This document shows positions 12,289 through 24,038 of a stretch of DNA of 64,000 nucleotides, piece by piece. A program made the translations under genes and the position numbers. The stretch comes from Aquilaria yunnanensis (taxonomy: Eukaryota; Streptophyta; Magnoliopsida; Malvales; Thymelaeaceae), in NCBI GenBank assembly GCA_039654915.1, contig CM077599.1, positions 76,290,001 through 76,354,000 of the forward strand, given 5' to 3'. The number at the start of each line of letters is the position of its first letter. Position 1 is the first letter of the stretch. The notes under the pieces are model-generated. The model did not search any database. It was not told where the DNA came from and saw only the letters and a program-made list of their open reading frames with translations.

Positions 12289-13060
12289 TGAGATGTCTCT
12301 ACAGGCTAGTACACACCAGCATATAGGATGAGATGGTAACAACCTACTTTGTGCCATTTTCCCTCTAGTACCAAGATGTACCAACCATACCAGTCGATAC
12401 GGTACAGAATTCAAAGCCCTAGAAATCCCATTTTGTTTGAAACTTTAATTTAGCCTCCTAGGCTAAATCATGCAAAAGCCCTCCAAATTTTTCTTTTTTC
12501 TTTTTCATTTACTACTCAATGTCCTAAATCTTCAAAAAATAGCCAAAAAATTATCAACCAGTGGAACAGCAATAACAAGCAAAGGAATATCAATACTAAC
12601 CAAAAGAATAACAATTGTAAAGTGACAAAGGAACACCAACATTGACTAAATGTACAGTAATTGTGAAGAGAGAAAGAAACAACAATATCAATAAAAAAGA
12701 ATAGCAATATTGTTCAAATGAACAAAAATTGTGTAGAAGGTAACAATAATATCAACTAAATGCATCAGTTATACATAAAATAAAAAAAAACCCAATTGAA
12801 TAAACAACAATTTAGACCAAATAAACAGTAATATCGACAAAATGAATAGCAATAGTTAATAAACAACAATATTTTTTATAATCAAATAAACAACAATATT
12901 AACAAAAAAAAAAGCAATGATCTTAAGTTGGACAAATAATATCAACTAAATAAACAATATAATAAGATAAAATGAATAGCAATATCAACTAGACAAATAA
13001 GAAATGACAGTTTTGATAAATATGACAAAAAAGCTACCCACTCTCATTCTCTCTCTTGAT
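12289..13060. repeat. Left edge of duplicated two-gene block (copy 1)
   Basis: From about aggctagtacacaccagc (12,302) this stretch matches 41,498-41,938 in the same orientation, including the run catcccattttgtttgaaac-like core (aatcccattttgtttgaaac) and the loosely repeated aacaacaat / aatgaatagcaat tract. The second copy is shorter through internal deletions of the repetitive tract. It marks the outer 3' border of the duplicated F-box block. Confidence 0.8.
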
Positions 13061-13075
13061 TATATGTATGTATGT

Positions 13076-13129
13076 CACTACTAAAAAAAAGGGGATGTAT
13101 GTCACTACTAAAAAAAAGGGGTTTTAGCG
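13076..13129. repeat. Tandemly doubled CACTA terminus (27-bp unit)
   Basis: CACTACTAAAAAAAAGGGG followed by atgtatgt occurs at 13,076 and is followed directly by a second CACTACTAAAAAAAAGGGG at 13,103. Each CACTA is preceded by tgt, so either could serve as the element's left end with the TGT target duplication. Confidence 0.85.
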
Positions 13130-13560
13130 ATAAATATTAGTCGTCGCTAAATCAGATGTAGCGACGGCCAACTATCACTAAATTATAGTCGCTAGTTAGT
13201 AACGGTCAGCCTTCACAAAGGCAACAGTCACTAATTTTCAGGCACCTTCTTGTTACCAGTAAGTTAGAGATGACTAGCTGTAGCTAATTCTTAGCAAAGG
13301 CAAGTCGTCGCTACGTTTAATGAAGGTTGCTTGTCACTAAGATTGTAACATTAGCAACGGCTAGCCGTCACCATGTCATTTAACAATCAAGTCATACACA
13401 ATATAGGAAAGATCAATATACATATTTTGGTCCTTTCCTAGATTTACAATACCACCACAAGAGAGGTTGCAAGAACTAAGAGTAAGTTTGAAAGTAAAAA
13501 ACCTGAGGGGAATATTTGACTAAACTATTTTATGATTTTTCACATCTAGTCATGCATAGA

Positions 13561-13680
13561 ACTCTTCATGCCCTGATGGCTTCACGAACTTTAGAACATT
13601 ATTGTCCTTCCTATTTGAGCAGCAGGAACTCTCTCTTGATCTCCTTTGCAACTCATCCTTAATTATCTGAAATTTGCTAA
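13561..13680 (-). pseudogene. Possible captured terminal exon, unidentified
   Basis: On the minus strand an acceptor-like aaatttcag precedes about 38 open codons ending in TGA, with a balanced, charged composition (for example IIKDELQRRSRESS, later KPSGHEEFYA). It lies inside the CACTA element, between the left subterminal repeats and the RRP41 exons, so it may be another captured host exon. The family is not recognised. Confidence 0.3.
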
Positions 13681-14572
13681 GTTACAAGATTCTTAGAGAT
13701 ATCATGGAACATGTAAGTCCATCAAAAAATAATTTGTCTGAGACCAAATTGTGTTATTCTCAACAGAAGCTGACAGAGGCATAAAAGTTATAACGCCTGA
13801 TAATCGATTAGGATTTCAACCTCACAAATTCTAGTCACCAGTGCCACCTCTTAATATTAATGATAATGCTAAAAACAAATACCATATTCACTAGTAGCTC
13901 GCACTTGCCAGACCTGTTATCCTCCTTTATCCATGCTACAATCCCATTCGGTTGAAAATATTGGCACTTAAAAATAGGCATCAGCAGTTGAGAAGATCCG
14001 TTTGAAAAATATTTTACTAGAAGGATTTATGAAATAGAAGCTCTATTTCAAGATTGCTTCAGCTCCTACATGTTTGCAAAGTGGAAATCCTGGTCTCTTC
14101 AAAGTTGGAATAACTTTATTGACTAAGAATCAGAAGATACTGAACACTAATTTATGCAGTTTGCTTTTGTGTATTTTCGTGGATTTCTTGATGTGAATGT
14201 GAAGCTGATCTCTGTTGCTCTATTTACATATAGTCTAATCTGTAAATAGCCATGCACACAACATGCTCAGTGTATACGTGTGTAAGCAGATCTAAACATG
14301 TAGGTGTATAAAAGGGAAAATGCTCAGAATGACAGACCATGACTTGGGCATGATTCTTCTAAAAGTCTTGTATAACGATGTTTGCTTCTGCATTTCCTCA
14401 TAAACTTGCCAGATTAAACCTTTTCATTGATTTCTAAACTTTTGATAAGATTGTTAGCAAAATGTAGTGCTTCCAGCACCAACCAGATTATTTCATATAA
14501 GGAGGAAAACTGAACAGCTGTGTTCATGGTTTACCTTGCACTGATTGAATTGCTCCATCTTCAGCAGGGTCT

Positions 14573-14643
14573 AATGATGACTTCTATCAGGCATTTCATC
14601 AAACATCTGCAGGCCATCCTTTGCAATACAATTAATCAAAAAA
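14573..14643 (-). pseudogene. Possible PPR-protein fragment inside the CACTA element
   Basis: Minus-strand reading gives LINCIAKDG then LQMFDEMPDRS and a stop. FDEMPDRS after an AKxG segment is a phrase typical of plant pentatricopeptide repeat proteins, with a short internal deletion here. It is very short, so chance similarity remains possible. Confidence 0.35.
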
Positions 14644-14813
14644 AATTTTGTAAGATTTTCAACCTAATTATAATAGAAAATTCCACCAATCAAGAGAACC
14701 AGAAAATAAAGCAAATATACATAGAAACCCATCAAGCATAGAAATTCTGACTAAAAAATGTATTTAATCATGAAGATAGAAAATCAACTAATGGGAATGA
14801 AGAGTAAGACTAC

Positions 14814-15265
14814 CTCTTTGGGATCATAAATAGCAGCAATAACTTTGGTGTTATCCATCTCGAAAACAACTGAACTGCAAATTACGATACAATTTGAAAA
14901 GAGAAAATAGAAAACAAACTTAAGTCGAACCATTGAGAGAACAAAACAAGGTACAGTCCTTACTCTTGTCTTAACTATGATTTTAGTGAATTTTGTAGAT
15001 AGGGGAACACAAGAAGGGAATTTGAATGAGCTAATTAAGCTGAAGGAAGAAAATAACAATTACCCGTCTGCTTTGGAGACAGTTTCAAAATCTGTGCGAA
15101 GTTGCCTCATCTAATGAAGCAGAAAAGGGAAAAAATAAAACAAAAGTAGAAAATGGACAAGTTTATGTTGAAGTTGAAGAAGAAAAGAGATGAAAAGACG
15201 AATGCAGGTACCTCGATCGGATGGCGACCATCCAACCGGAGGCCTTCAGGGCTGACGTGTTCTAT
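14814..15265 (-). pseudogene. Captured exosome subunit RRP41 fragment (three exons)
   Basis: Three minus-strand exons: exon 1 ends at 15,212 and reads IEHVSPEGLRLDGRHPIE; exon 2 (15,064-15,110) reads MRQLRTDFETVSKADG; exon 3 (14,814-14,874) continues SVVFEMDNTKVIAAIYDPKE. Together they match the N-terminus of plant RRP41, the RNase PH-like ring subunit of the RNA exosome. All internal splice sites are gt/ag and the three exons join in frame. The family's initiator methionine position is ATA here (15,263-15,265), so the normal start is lost, and the rest of the protein (about 190 residues in the family) is missing after exon 3. It sits inside a CACTA transposon together with probable 5' UTR-like DNA up to about 15,610. 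Capture by the element is inference from position. A non-functional fragment is most likely; a chimeric transcript is possible. Confidence 0.85.
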
Positions 15266-16484
15266 AGCCACTGGCTTCGAAAGCAACGAGGGTAGCAAAA
15301 GAGCACGATGTTGATGACAGGGGCGCAAAAACTGCGGAAACACACAGGAGAATAGGGACAAAAGGAAAAGTGAAGCTTCCAAGCCAAATTCGAAACTAGC
15401 ACCCTAAACAAAGGGGAAATCAATTTTCAAGGCAATCAAAACCCTAAAGACCACTGACGCTTCCAAGCCAAATTCAAGTTCAATTGAAAGTGGGAGAGAT
15501 CTACCTCATATGGGAATGATTTTCAGCATGATTCCGGCAAAGAAGAGAATCGTCGAGCCTTCTGTGTGTGTGGAGAGGACCAGTAATGGAGGTTGGGGCC
15601 GGCACAGCAGAAAATTATAGTGCCGGCTAGCCATCTCTATGCCTCATGCTGCAAATCTATTTAAATAAATTTATATTTTATTAATTGAATCTTTTATTAT
15701 TTAGTTAAACAATTTTTAGAGATTTTGGCTCAAAATAATAGAGCATTTTAATTAGTGGGCAACAATTAGAGAAGACTGACTGTCACTAATTTTTTTTGTT
15801 TTAGTGAGGGTAATTTATCGCTAAATTTAGTAACAGCTAACTATCAATAAATTAATGAAGGCAAATCATCCATAAATTTGGCCAAGATTTAGTAAAGGTC
15901 AAATGTCACTAAATTAGCGAAGACATACAGTCACTAAACTTTAGCAACAAACAATTGTCTCTAAATTTTCACTAAACTTTTAGGTATACATTTCCATCTT
16001 ATTATATGAATTTAAAAAATTTAGCCTTGTTAAAAGAGATAGCAAGTTAGCATAAAAAATAACTAATCAATGAAAGCTCATATGAGACAAGGGAGAGCAA
16101 GTCATTTTTAATTCGAGTATACTTTAGTGACGACTGGCTGTAACTACTTCATAGGCTTTCAGCAAAAGCTACATGTCACAAAATTTGGCTGAGACTTAGC
16201 GAAGGCTAACCATTACTAATTTTTAGGATTTTAGCGAGAGCAAACCATCGCTAAATTTAGTGACAGCTAACCGTCTCTAAATTAATGAAGACAAGTTGTT
16301 GTTAAATTTAGCGACAGTTAATAGTCACTAAATTAGTGAGGGCAAACCATCACTAAATTTTAGTAACAGATAACCATCGTTAAACATTTACTAAACTTTT
16401 AATGCTTGTTTGCTGTCTCTAATTAGCGACTGATTTTAGCCGTCAATAATTTTACCGTCGCTGAATCATCTTTTTCTGGTAGTG

Positions 16485-16783
16485 TGTATGTATAAGCAAA
16501 TAGTATTTGTTCGCTAGATTATCCTACATATGTATTTATGTATATATAAGCAAACAGTATTTATTCACTAGGTTATCCACTGTTATGTTGTTCCTCACAT
16601 ACCAATTATTGCTCCCGAGATATCATTTTGTTGTTCTAGAACAATTATTGTTCATTACAGAAAACCTCAGAAAACAACAGACAATCACCTATACTTTTCC
16701 AATTTGCGACGATTAACATCGGATAACGTCACAATTCAAATAAAGAACGTGACAACTGCAACTTCTTTAAGCCCTCTGCTGGT
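16485..16783. repeat. 3' flank of F-box copy 2, duplicated at 46,493-46,658
   Basis: The phrase atatcattttgttgttctagaacaattattg near 16,618 recurs near 46,535, as does agacaatcacc and the ctttaagccctctgctggtc run just before the stop codon. This is the proximal downstream region of the F-box gene and part of the block duplication; the poly(A) site should be here. Confidence 0.75.
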
Positions 16784-17926
16784 CTAGAATTGCGCCCTGC
16801 CAAGCCATTCAGGTGGCAAAATTAAAACCTTGAACTCATTAGAAAAATTTTCCAGAGGACTTATTTCACCCTTCTCCAAATCATACACATACACGCTTCT
16901 TTTGCCTCCATTTCCACTGAGCTTAACATCTCCGTAAATTTGGTTTGAGCCGACAGCAAAGTAGATGAAGTTCCCTCTCGGCCACCCGAGTTGTGATGCT
17001 GGCACAGAAAAGGACCCAACTTCCCCAAGAAACAGCACTTCATCTTCCAAACTCTTGGCCTCCTCCCATGTGCTTCTGCCCGCATCCAGCTTGTGAATCC
17101 GGAACCCAAGCTCCTTCACGCCATCTCCTAAATCTGCGGCAGAACTTGCATTTGTCACGGATGAATCCATTTCGACCAGCAGCAATTCACCACCAGATTC
17201 AACCAAAAACCTTCTTGAGTTAGCTTTTGAACCAACAGGATCAAGAGGGTTCAAGTTTGCATATGGGTCAACCATGAAAGTCCTTCCTTGTTCATCAACT
17301 GCATAAAAATTGCCATTGAAGGAAGCCATATCTGTGAACCCTCGCGTGTTCCTCAGTATGGTCCAATCCGTATCTGTGGACCGAAAAAGAGCCAGATCTC
17401 CATCGAAATGGTGGGCAAGCAAAGCAAAGGAGTTGCCCTCCGATCCCACCTGAATTATTGCAACCCTTTTGACACGTTTCCTCGTCCAGGGCGCCAAGCA
17501 ATGAGGCATGAACATCGTTGTGACGCCGACATATTCATTAACCAACTCAAGAACATGACACTTCTGCAAATCTAATACTCTGTTCTTGAAGGAATAGAGG
17601 ATTCTGTCGGCTGAAAACGGACAATATATTTCCATTCTCCCGAAGGAAACTGTGCTGGACTTGAGCAGAAGCCAGGACCGGTTGTACCCATGGATCAATC
17701 TGACGAGAAAGACAGTTCTTCGTTGAAGACAGAAAGAGAATGTGGCGGTGCCTCCGTTCGCTGTGGCTCGAGGAAATTTAAAGGAATGCATAGGATGGGT
17801 TCGGAGAGGGCAAGAGGAGCGCCAGGAGGTGCAGACTGATCGGAAGCGGAGGAGATCAACATCGGCGGAGATGCGTCCGGATATTGAAGAGAGAATTTCG
17901 AGTGGGAGTTGGGACCAGTCCGCCAT
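16784..17926 (-). CDS. F-box/DUF295 protein, SKIP23-like (copy 2)
   Basis: An intact single-exon gene of 380 residues. I start it at the ATG of MADWSQLPLEIL; the open frame extends five codons upstream only to a TTG, which is not a normal plant start. The F-box covers about residues 2-40 (LRFRSVCTSWRSS). The DUF295 body ends with LGWPRGNFIYFAVGSN and VYVYDLEKGEISPLE. It lacks one residue that copies 4 and 5 have in VAII(R/Q)QVGSE. It would pair with SKP1/CUL1 and choose a ubiquitination substrate, which is unknown. It is closest in flanking DNA to copy 4 (46,659-47,807). A ctttaaaaag motif about 45 bp upstream of the ATG on the minus strand may be its TATA element, shared with copy 4. Confidence 0.9.
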   Translation of the reverse strand: MADWSQLPLEILSSISGRISADVDLLRFRSVCTSWRSSCPLRTHPMHSFKFPRATANGGTATFSFCLQRRTVFLVRLIHGYNRSWLLLKSSTVSFGRMEIYCPFSADRILYSFKNRVLDLQKCHVLELVNEYVGVTTMFMPHCLAPWTRKRVKRVAIIQVGSEGNSFALLAHHFDGDLALFRSTDTDWTILRNTRGFTDMASFNGNFYAVDEQGRTFMVDPYANLNPLDPVGSKANSRRFLVESGGELLLVEMDSSVTNASSAADLGDGVKELGFRIHKLDAGRSTWEEAKSLEDEVLFLGEVGSFSVPASQLGWPRGNFIYFAVGSNQIYGDVKLSGNGGKRSVYVYDLEKGEISPLENFSNEFKVLILPPEWLGRAQF

Positions 17927-19905
17927 GGACGTACAGTTCAAATATGCAGGGACGCGAGCTTTTTAAAGTGAGGAGACGACGGGTAGTTGAAAAATTTAGG
18001 CAAAAGGGAAAGAAAATTACGACCCGTTAGCTTAGAAAGATGGTCCGTGCCAAACTTTACTTGATGAGAATATTGACAAGTATGTGTGCTCGAACTCATC
18101 ATCCCCCAAACCTATATACTCGATTGTATTTGAACCACCAATCCAATTTAACGTGGTTCCAAGACACCGATCAGACGATGGTAGCATCCAAAGGAGATCA
18201 GACATTTTGCTTCTGGATTTCAAATCATTTTTCTTTTGAATTTCAAATCATTTTGCTTATGGATGTTGAATCCTTTTGCAAATCGACTTGCTCTTGATTT
18301 TTGAATCTTTTTTCTCTAGATTTAGGAATTGACTTGATTGGGTTTGCAAATCATTGTCGGTAAAGGTAGCAGATCGGATCGGGAAATGAGGAGAAGTACA
18401 AGGAATTTGCCTACTGGCCAAATGATTTAGTGATATGGAGGAACGACTAACTAGATTATGTATCTATTGAAAATACATTTTTTGTAATCTTCCTAAATTT
18501 TTATGAATTTGTCTAGTTTTAGGCATTAACAAAAAAGAAAAATTCATAAAAATTTAACAATATCATGAAAAATTACTTTTAAATGGATTATTATATTTAC
18601 ATAATATTGCTTTCAAATGAAACTAACTTCAGGAAAATAAAATTCAAAAGTAAAAATAAACCAGTTAACTTAAGTTAAAAGTAAAAATAAGCCAGTAAAA
18701 GATGTCCCTATCATATCTGATTGTCCTAGGAAATCTTAAACTCAAGTTCCCCTTTAAGGCTTCATAGGAATGATGATTATCTCAACTCTACTATTACCCA
18801 CGCTCCATTAGCCCTCTTCCAATCTAGGAAAACTCTCCTAAGTGATTTCCTAAGTCTAGCAAGTTGTTTAACATAAGTGGCCACTAAACAAAGAACACAT
18901 TCAAGTATAGGCTAAAAAAGCCAACAAATCATGAAAATAATCAATGGGGTAGGTATTTACAAGTATCAAATTATCCTAAAATGGTTCACAACATCCATAG
19001 AAACAGCAAATACACACATATTTAAGAGAATCTTAAACTAAAGAAAAAGAAGAGTTAAGGCCAGAAGAACTAAATCAAAGTAGAAATCCTTATTCTTGAA
19101 GAGCTCCCACTCTAATCCAAGTAAGAATCTATATCAAATTAGCTCCCTAGCTCCCTAATCCATGAAAACCATAAGAAAAGTAGCCAAAAAAAATGAGCTT
19201 TGAGGGTTTAGGGTTGAAAGGGATCCTAAAACGCTTCTACTGGCTGAGACTTTTTATTAACAGAGCATGTCTCGGCCCCACTACTAGTGCCGCAGCGCCA
19301 ATACTCGTAAACATTGACACCCTTTAGTATTTTAGGTGTAACTTTGTGCTCATGTGTCCGATTGAGACAATTCAAGAACCTACTCGAAGCTAAGAATAAA
19401 GTCTACAATTTTTATTCTTTCATCCAGGCCTAAATTTTCCAAGCAACGGTCCAAAAATGGTTTGTAATTTACCCCTCTTTTGCTTTAATCACATTCACCT
19501 GCAAAAACATAAGAATAACACTAGAATGACACCAAATTTAAGCAATTATTGCTACAAAGTATACAAAATGAGGGTAAAATTGTAGACATATCATGCACTT
19601 AACACACCCCCAAACTTATTACTTTGCTCGTTCCAAGCAAAGAAAAGAATAATGAATAAGTAATGATGTAGAGAATGGACAAATGAATAAATCGACCTTA
19701 CCTATCCTATCGAACAAGTTCATATAAATATATAAGTTATGCTAACAATATAAACATACAATACAAACAATGAAAAATAACAACTTAAGCAACACTAACT
19801 ATGTATCTAATTATAAAAGTTACTTGTATTAGTCATAGTGGATGTAAAGCCTTAAGAATCAAAACAATACAATGATCATAATGATTCTTCGATATTTTTG
19901 GTCTG
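17927..19905. repeat. 5' flank of F-box copy 2, duplicated at 47,808-49,830
   Basis: The first 100 bp (agctttttaaagtgaggagacgacgggtag) and the stretch from about 18,540 to 19,900 match the upstream DNA of copy 4 in the same order. Shared landmarks include atcaatgg/aggttaggtattta, ggttcacaa, agtttagggttgaaaggga-like phrases and gcactt..acacaccccca/catactcccaaacttattacttt. A segment at 18,040-18,450 is not shared. No gene is recognised. Confidence 0.75.
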
Positions 19906-19913
19906 AACTGTGA

Positions 19914-21411
19914 TAACTGATGAATACTCATAATTGTATTGCTATTAAAGGTTTAAATCATCATTATACACTTTGAGTATGATTAATTTCTATATTATGA
20001 GCATTTTTCCACCGAAATACTATTCACGTGTTTTTACTATTCATACACATTTTACTATTCACCTATCATTATTCACTGACTTACTATTCATACGTGTATT
20101 TCACTGTTCACGCATATTTTACTATTCATCAATATTAAATAATTATTTTTTACGTAGGTAAAATCATCACTTGACGACCCTTCACGAGAAAAATCATATC
20201 TGGAGCTGTAGGTATCGGAACTGAGTGATTCCAAATTCATCTGAAAGCCAACACATAGATCTTCAACTTTACTTCATTCTGCAAGCTGGTTTGATTGTTT
20301 TCATTGCCAAAAAAATATGATTATAGATGAGACCATTCGTTCTTTCATATGCTGAAGAGCAGTTTCGGTAGAAAAATCATAACTTGAGTTACGGATGTTC
20401 AATTTGAATGAGCAAGCTATCGATTCGAAGCTAAAGAGAAGATCTACAACTTCCTTGCTTTTGAGGAAGAGCTGATCAAATGTCTACGATGGTCAAAAAA
20501 TTAAAAGAAGTTGTAGCCCGCCATTATTGATATGTATTTACCTACATTTTACCATTTTACCTACCCCAAAACTTTATAAATAGGCACCTTGGGGGGAGGG
20601 TGAAGGATGCCATTTTCTTAGGCCATTTCCATGTTCTTGCATCATTTTTAGATTTTCTCCTTTGTTCTTGTTCTTGTTTTCAATACCGAAGCTCTGTCCA
20701 AGTGTTTTCTCGTTCTTCTTCTTGTTCTTCCTTTGATCTTTCAATCCATGTTTATTTCATCTTTTTACATATTGTTTACTTTTATGATGGCTAATTAATC
20801 TTCTTTTTGCTAAGGTGAAATGGTGAAGCTTCTGATATAGAGGTTATAATTGATTTGAATGGATTACAACGTTAACGGTATTTTCTTTCTTAATCTATTT
20901 AACTTCCCTCCTTGTTAAGTGGGAGTCTTGATTTATCATAGTCAATCATTAGCACAAAAGCTGCTTGATTCCCTTTGTAGAACATGGCTATGCCGGCTAT
21001 ATTGGAATCTTGAGTTATTGTCGACAAAGGTTGGCATGATGGATACTTGAACCCTTTAGCAAGCGTTGGCGTTTTAAGATCAATGAAAGTTAATACTAAC
21101 TAAATTCCCCTTTTGGGACCTCCTTTATGTGTGGATCTAAATTAAATGGTAAGATTGGCTAAAATTAATCATAACCGATATACTAAAAGTGGATCCCCTA
21201 ACCTTAGCTATTTTATTTGAATTTGAATTTTTAATCAATACATATTCACACATTTCACCAAAACTTTCTTTATTAAAACTTTAATTTGTATTTCTTAATT
21301 CACTTCCTTGTGGTTCGACACTCAGACTCCCAAGATTTTATTACTTGCGACAACCTACACTTGAATTACAACTACTAGAGTGCAGCAATAACCCTCATTT
21401 TATCATGTAAT
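19914..21411 (+). mobile_element. Probable solo LTR (Gypsy-type), about 1.5 kb
   Basis: Sequence between TGATAACTGATG and ...CCTCATTTTATCA has terminal TGATAA/TTATCA, a TATA box (tataaata, 20,575-20,582) and, near the right end, tgtggttcgacactcagactc, a phrase common near the end of plant Gypsy LTRs. The paralogous DNA at about 49,815-49,840 runs straight across this point, so this is an insertion. Possible target duplication TGTGA/TGTAA overlaps the first bases, so the exact left edge is uncertain. No coding capacity. Confidence 0.55.
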
Positions 21412-23325
21412 TAATTTATTTTATTTACATGATCCTTGATTAGATTACACTTGAAAGCTAAGTTTAAGTCAAGTCAATGAGTCAAATAGTCCTTCGAGTT
21501 TATAGGATTAAAAATCTAAAGTAAATTGACCATAAGGGCAACTAAGGGTAAATTGGTAATCTAGAAACTCAAAGGTAAAAATGTGGCCAAGAGAGATATA
21601 ATTAAGCTTCTAAAGGATAAATGAGCATCTCGATAAAATTTGAACTTAATTTGACCAAAGATTAACTTTTTCTTACTAAGGAAGCAAAGAAGGGAAAAAT
21701 GGTAATTTCCAATTCAAATATGGTCACAATGAGTCTAGAAAGGTGGGAAATGGTGTTTGAAACCAGTTGGCAAAGGTTGAAGTTAAATTAACCAAATTTG
21801 ACACTTTTCTTGCAAAATAAGCTAAGAAGGGCATTTTGGTATTTTTTTTCAAACCTGGTAAACCAGATTCTACCTTGGTCTTGGGTAGTAAAATACATGG
21901 TTGGAAGTGGAGGAAAGAAAATCTAAGATTTAAAGTTCATTTGAAGACATACTTGAAAAGTTTATGTAAGTGACATCCTTTTATCCAATGATTTAAGTTT
22001 CTTTTCACCCATCCAACTTTTGTGCCTTTGTGAGAGAGAAGCAACCTGTTAATGGCCCGGAAAATTAGCTTAAAAAATGTGGGTGAGCTCCATTTTTCCT
22101 TGGTTGAGTAGCCTAAACTTATACTAACCATGCAAAAACCTTAACCCTCTACCATTTTAACCCCTTCACCCATTTTTCATCCTAATTTATCCCCAAACCC
22201 ACAAACTTACTTTCTTCTCTTCCTGTGCTCATTCATCATTTTCTAAACCCTCAAACACATAGAAAATCACTAAACAAATGAAATAAAAATAAGAGAATGA
22301 GAGCTTGTAAGTAAGAAATCAAAAGGGAAGGTGTACATCTTGCAAATGAGGGCTTAAGAGTTTGTTTTCTCCAAGAGGTGGCTATGGTTTTAGTGTGTTT
22401 TTGATGTGAGAATGTGTTTTGGTTTAAGTTTAGTTCATCTTTATTTATATTGGCCTTTATACTCATAAAAAATCTATGATTTTGTGTGAGGTAAAGGTTA
22501 AGAAAAACAAAGAAAACCGATAAGCTTTTAGGAAAAAGGGCTATGATTCTAAGTGTTTATTTTCTTAAGGCAATAAGGTATCATTTTTTATTCTGGTTCT
22601 TGAATAATTATATTGCCCTAGGGTAAAAAATATGTCATCCACAGAAAACATAATTCTCCTTTTTACAGATACCCATACTTTGTGTTTGTCAACGAATTAG
22701 AAAACTAAACGTTTAATGTGAGGAGTGGGAAACTGTAATTGATTTTATATTCCTTAATAAAGAAATAACAAAAAATATTTTATTTTATAAAATCTCTTAA
22801 AAAGATCATGATTATTTCCACAACTAATGAAAAAATTTCATAATTATTTCCTCAATTAATAATAAAATTTGAAAATAAAAAAATTACTTTATCCATCCAA
22901 AGTCAACACTGTCAACTTTTCATCTAGAGGTATACATCCACCAAGATAAGTGCAAGAATTTCCCATTCGGTAAGGGGAGGTCGACTTCTTCAAGCTGTCC
23001 AGACGTGGCCGATTGTGATCCATGCAATTTTAATTTCCCTCTTAAGACCAGTACACCAAGTGCCGTGGAATAGAGTACGACGTACTATTCTTTTTCATTT
23101 TATAATTCGTAAAGCTTACCAACTCCGTCTTTGTGGGACATTTTAAATATCTACTTTTTTCTGTGATGATGGTGATCGATGAACACATGTGAACAATATA
23201 AAATAGATCGTGGCTTCTTATCCAGCCAATCGCAGTTCAGTTCCTGGAGACTTGTTCCAATGAATCCTTTGATTCTTCTCAACGCCGAATTCTCACCAGT
23301 TTCGATCATATAATTCAAATAAGAT
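21412..23325. other. Intergenic, partly duplicated near 55 kb
   Basis: No gene recognised. From about 23,050 (accaagtgccgtggaatagag) the DNA matches 55,045 onward, which is the outer 3' flank of the F-box copy 3 / copy 5 pair. Open frames at 21,937-22,466 are short and unlike known families. Confidence 0.5.
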
Positions 23326-23333
23326 TTTTTTTA

Positions 23334-23850
23334 GGCTTAAAGCCCCTTTTGCCCCTTGAACTTTGTCAACTCAGACCTTTTACCCCCTAAACTTTGACTC
23401 AGTTTAACTCACCCCTTAAACTTTACAAACTGGGACCTTTCACCCCCCTTGTCCAATTAAATGAAAAATGTGTACTAAAATGAAAATAAAAGAAAAGTTG
23501 AAGGGGTAACTAAATTATTTATCCAATTATTGACTCTTGTGAGTAAACAATTAGAGGCTTTAACACAAATTTATATGCGAAAGCAAGAGAAAGCTGAGTA
23601 ATCTTAAATATGAAACTGAAGCATTTATGCTTATTATTTACTCACAATGTTCAACCATTGAAAAAATAATGTAGTTAGTCCTTCAACTTTATTTTTATTT
23701 TTATTTTAGTACATATTCTCCATTTAACTGGGCTGAAGGGGCAAAAGGTGCTAGTTTACAAAGTTTGAGGGGTGAGTCGAACCGATTCAAAGTTTAAGGA
23801 GTAAAAGGTCCGAGTTGACAAAGTTCAGGGGGCAAAAGGAGGTTTAGGCC
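23334..23850. mobile_element. MITE with about 120-bp inverted repeats and 9-bp target duplication
   Basis: A 517-bp element. The left end GGCTTAAAGCCCCTTTTGCC pairs with the right end ...ggcaaaaggaggtttaggcc; inner landmarks ttgaactttgtcaactc and gagttgacaaagttcag are reverse complements. Flanked by TTTTTTTTA on both sides (23,325-23,333 and 23,851-23,859); exact, but low in complexity. No coding. Mutator-like by target duplication length. Confidence 0.8.
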
Positions 23851-24038
23851 TTTTTTTTAACAGTTACACCAGTCTCAAATTATTTTCGTAATACTTTTGT
23901 AATATTTTTGTATTTATTATATTTTTTATCCTACTACCTTTAAAAATTATTATTTAAATATTCATATTTTAACCTTACATCCTTACCTGATTATATGCAC
24001 AAAGTAAATGACAAAAACAGAAGTGACATCACTTTTTT

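Larger units (their letters stand above)
13076..16484. mobile_element. CACTA (En/Spm) transposon carrying host gene exons
   Basis: The ends are CACTACTAAAAAAAAGGGG on the left and, reverse-complemented, CACTACCAGAAAAAGA on the right (ends at 16,484). A 3-bp target duplication TGT flanks it. Dense subterminal repeats of the tagcgac / gtcgcta type fill about 13,110-13,380 and 15,740-16,470, as expected for transposase-binding regions of CACTA elements. There is no transposase, so it is non-autonomous. The middle holds RRP41-derived exons and other possible captured pieces. The left terminus is present twice, at 13,076 and 13,103. The paralogous block (41.5-46.6 kb) lacks this element, showing it inserted after the block duplication. 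Confidence 0.9.

Noticed and set aside
15107..15382. 91-codon minus-strand frame extending RRP41 exon 1 upstream
   Set aside because: Its first codon is TTG, not ATG, and the upstream part looks like 5' UTR; only the exon 1 portion is credited.
17927..17941. Five-codon upstream extension of F-box copies 2, 4 and 5
   Set aside because: The extension begins at TTG in each case; the ATG of MADW is the sensible plant start and aligns with the ATG of the diverged copy.
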